In this document: positions 63,922 through 64,000 of the stretch, piece after piece | Layout of the letters: the number at the start of each line of letters is the position of its first letter | Position numbering within the stretch: position 1 is the stretch's first letter | Assembly: GCF_022399565.1 (NCBI RefSeq) | Contig: NZ_JAJTUT010000001.1 | Coordinates: 1,353,336 to 1,417,335, forward strand | Source: Flavobacterium algicola | Lineage (GTDB): Bacteria > Bacteroidota > Bacteroidia > Flavobacteriales > Flavobacteriaceae | DNA: 64,000 nucleotides | Direction: 5' to 3' | Position numbers and translations under genes: made by a program | Notes under the pieces: model-generated | Databases searched by the model: none | What the model was told of the DNA's origin: nothing | What the model saw: only the letters and a program-made list of their open reading frames with translations

Positions 63922-64000
63922 ATGAAATTAAAATTACTTTTTTTGGCATTACTTACAGCAAGTTTTGCCCAAGGTCAAAATCTTATTCAAAACGGAGGTT
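63922..64000 (+). CDS. Secreted protein (N-terminal part, cut by window edge)
   Basis: 26 codons are visible: a signal peptide MKLKLLFLALLTASFAQG followed by QNLIQNGG. The NLIQNGG text just after cleavage is common in carbohydrate-binding-like domains of secreted Bacteroidetes proteins (NLIQNGDFE type). Too little is visible to name it. Confidence 0.7.
   Translation, partial: MKLKLLFLALLTASFAQGQNLIQNGG

Overview
The window looks like a chromosomal segment of a member of the Flavobacteriaceae, probably Flavobacterium or a close relative. The support is low GC content, family-typical RecA, IleS, UvrC, RnpA and acyl-ACP desaturase genes, promoters of the Bacteroidetes TAnnTTTG (-7) type, few Shine-Dalgarno sites, TonB receptors of the CarboxypepD_reg type, DUF4837 and DUF3108 proteins, and a secreted lyase with a type IX secretion C-terminal domain. 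Most of the window is ordinary chromosomal backbone. No rRNA, CRISPR array or prophage was seen.

Layout. 1-7.6 kb: bestrophin-like channel (cut by the edge), Usp-like protein, OmpR-type two-component pair, trpS, a PlsC acyltransferase, and a lipoprotein/ECF sigma/anti-sigma operon. 7.7-14.5 kb: recA, a gene-poor gap, a PepSY + TonB receptor iron-uptake pair, remains of a membrane-protein gene, and an SDR oxidoreductase. 14.5-21.8 kb: a mosaic island bounded by two direct repeats of about 190 bp. It holds three near-identical RAYT (REP-associated tyrosine transposase) elements with palindromic ends, one of them frameshifted; a pair of about 172-bp MITE-like elements; three secreted or lipoprotein genes, each preceded by a short orphan C-terminal tail; a truncated regulator-like gene; and the 3' half of a group II intron with an intact domain V.

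21.8-36.9 kb: thioesterase, DoxX, holB, pgk, a four-LysM lytic transglycosylase, DUF4837 lipoprotein, the rnpA-S41 protease-OmpA cluster, plsC + acyl-ACP desaturase, HD hydrolase, dinB, CYTH and RlpA genes. 36.9-49.3 kb: an Oar-like TonB receptor lying between pgi and a decayed second copy of the pgi tail, then M23 peptidase, DUF3108, patatin-barrel protein and uvrC. 49.6-64 kb: deacylase, 5-FTHF cyclo-ligase, lspA, two oxidoreductases, rseP, two tRNA-Asn genes, Bax-inhibitor-like protein, a PL6 alginate-lyase-like enzyme, a DksA/TraR-like protein, ileS and the start of a secreted protein.

The best candidates for something unusual are in the island: RAYT elements joined to orphan tails followed closely by lipoprotein genes, which may be the remains of a polymorphic-toxin/immunity locus. 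Next are the pgi-tail duplication around a TonB receptor gene and an anti-sigma protein that seems fused to an outer-membrane barrel-like domain. All identifications come from reading motifs by eye; no database search was run.
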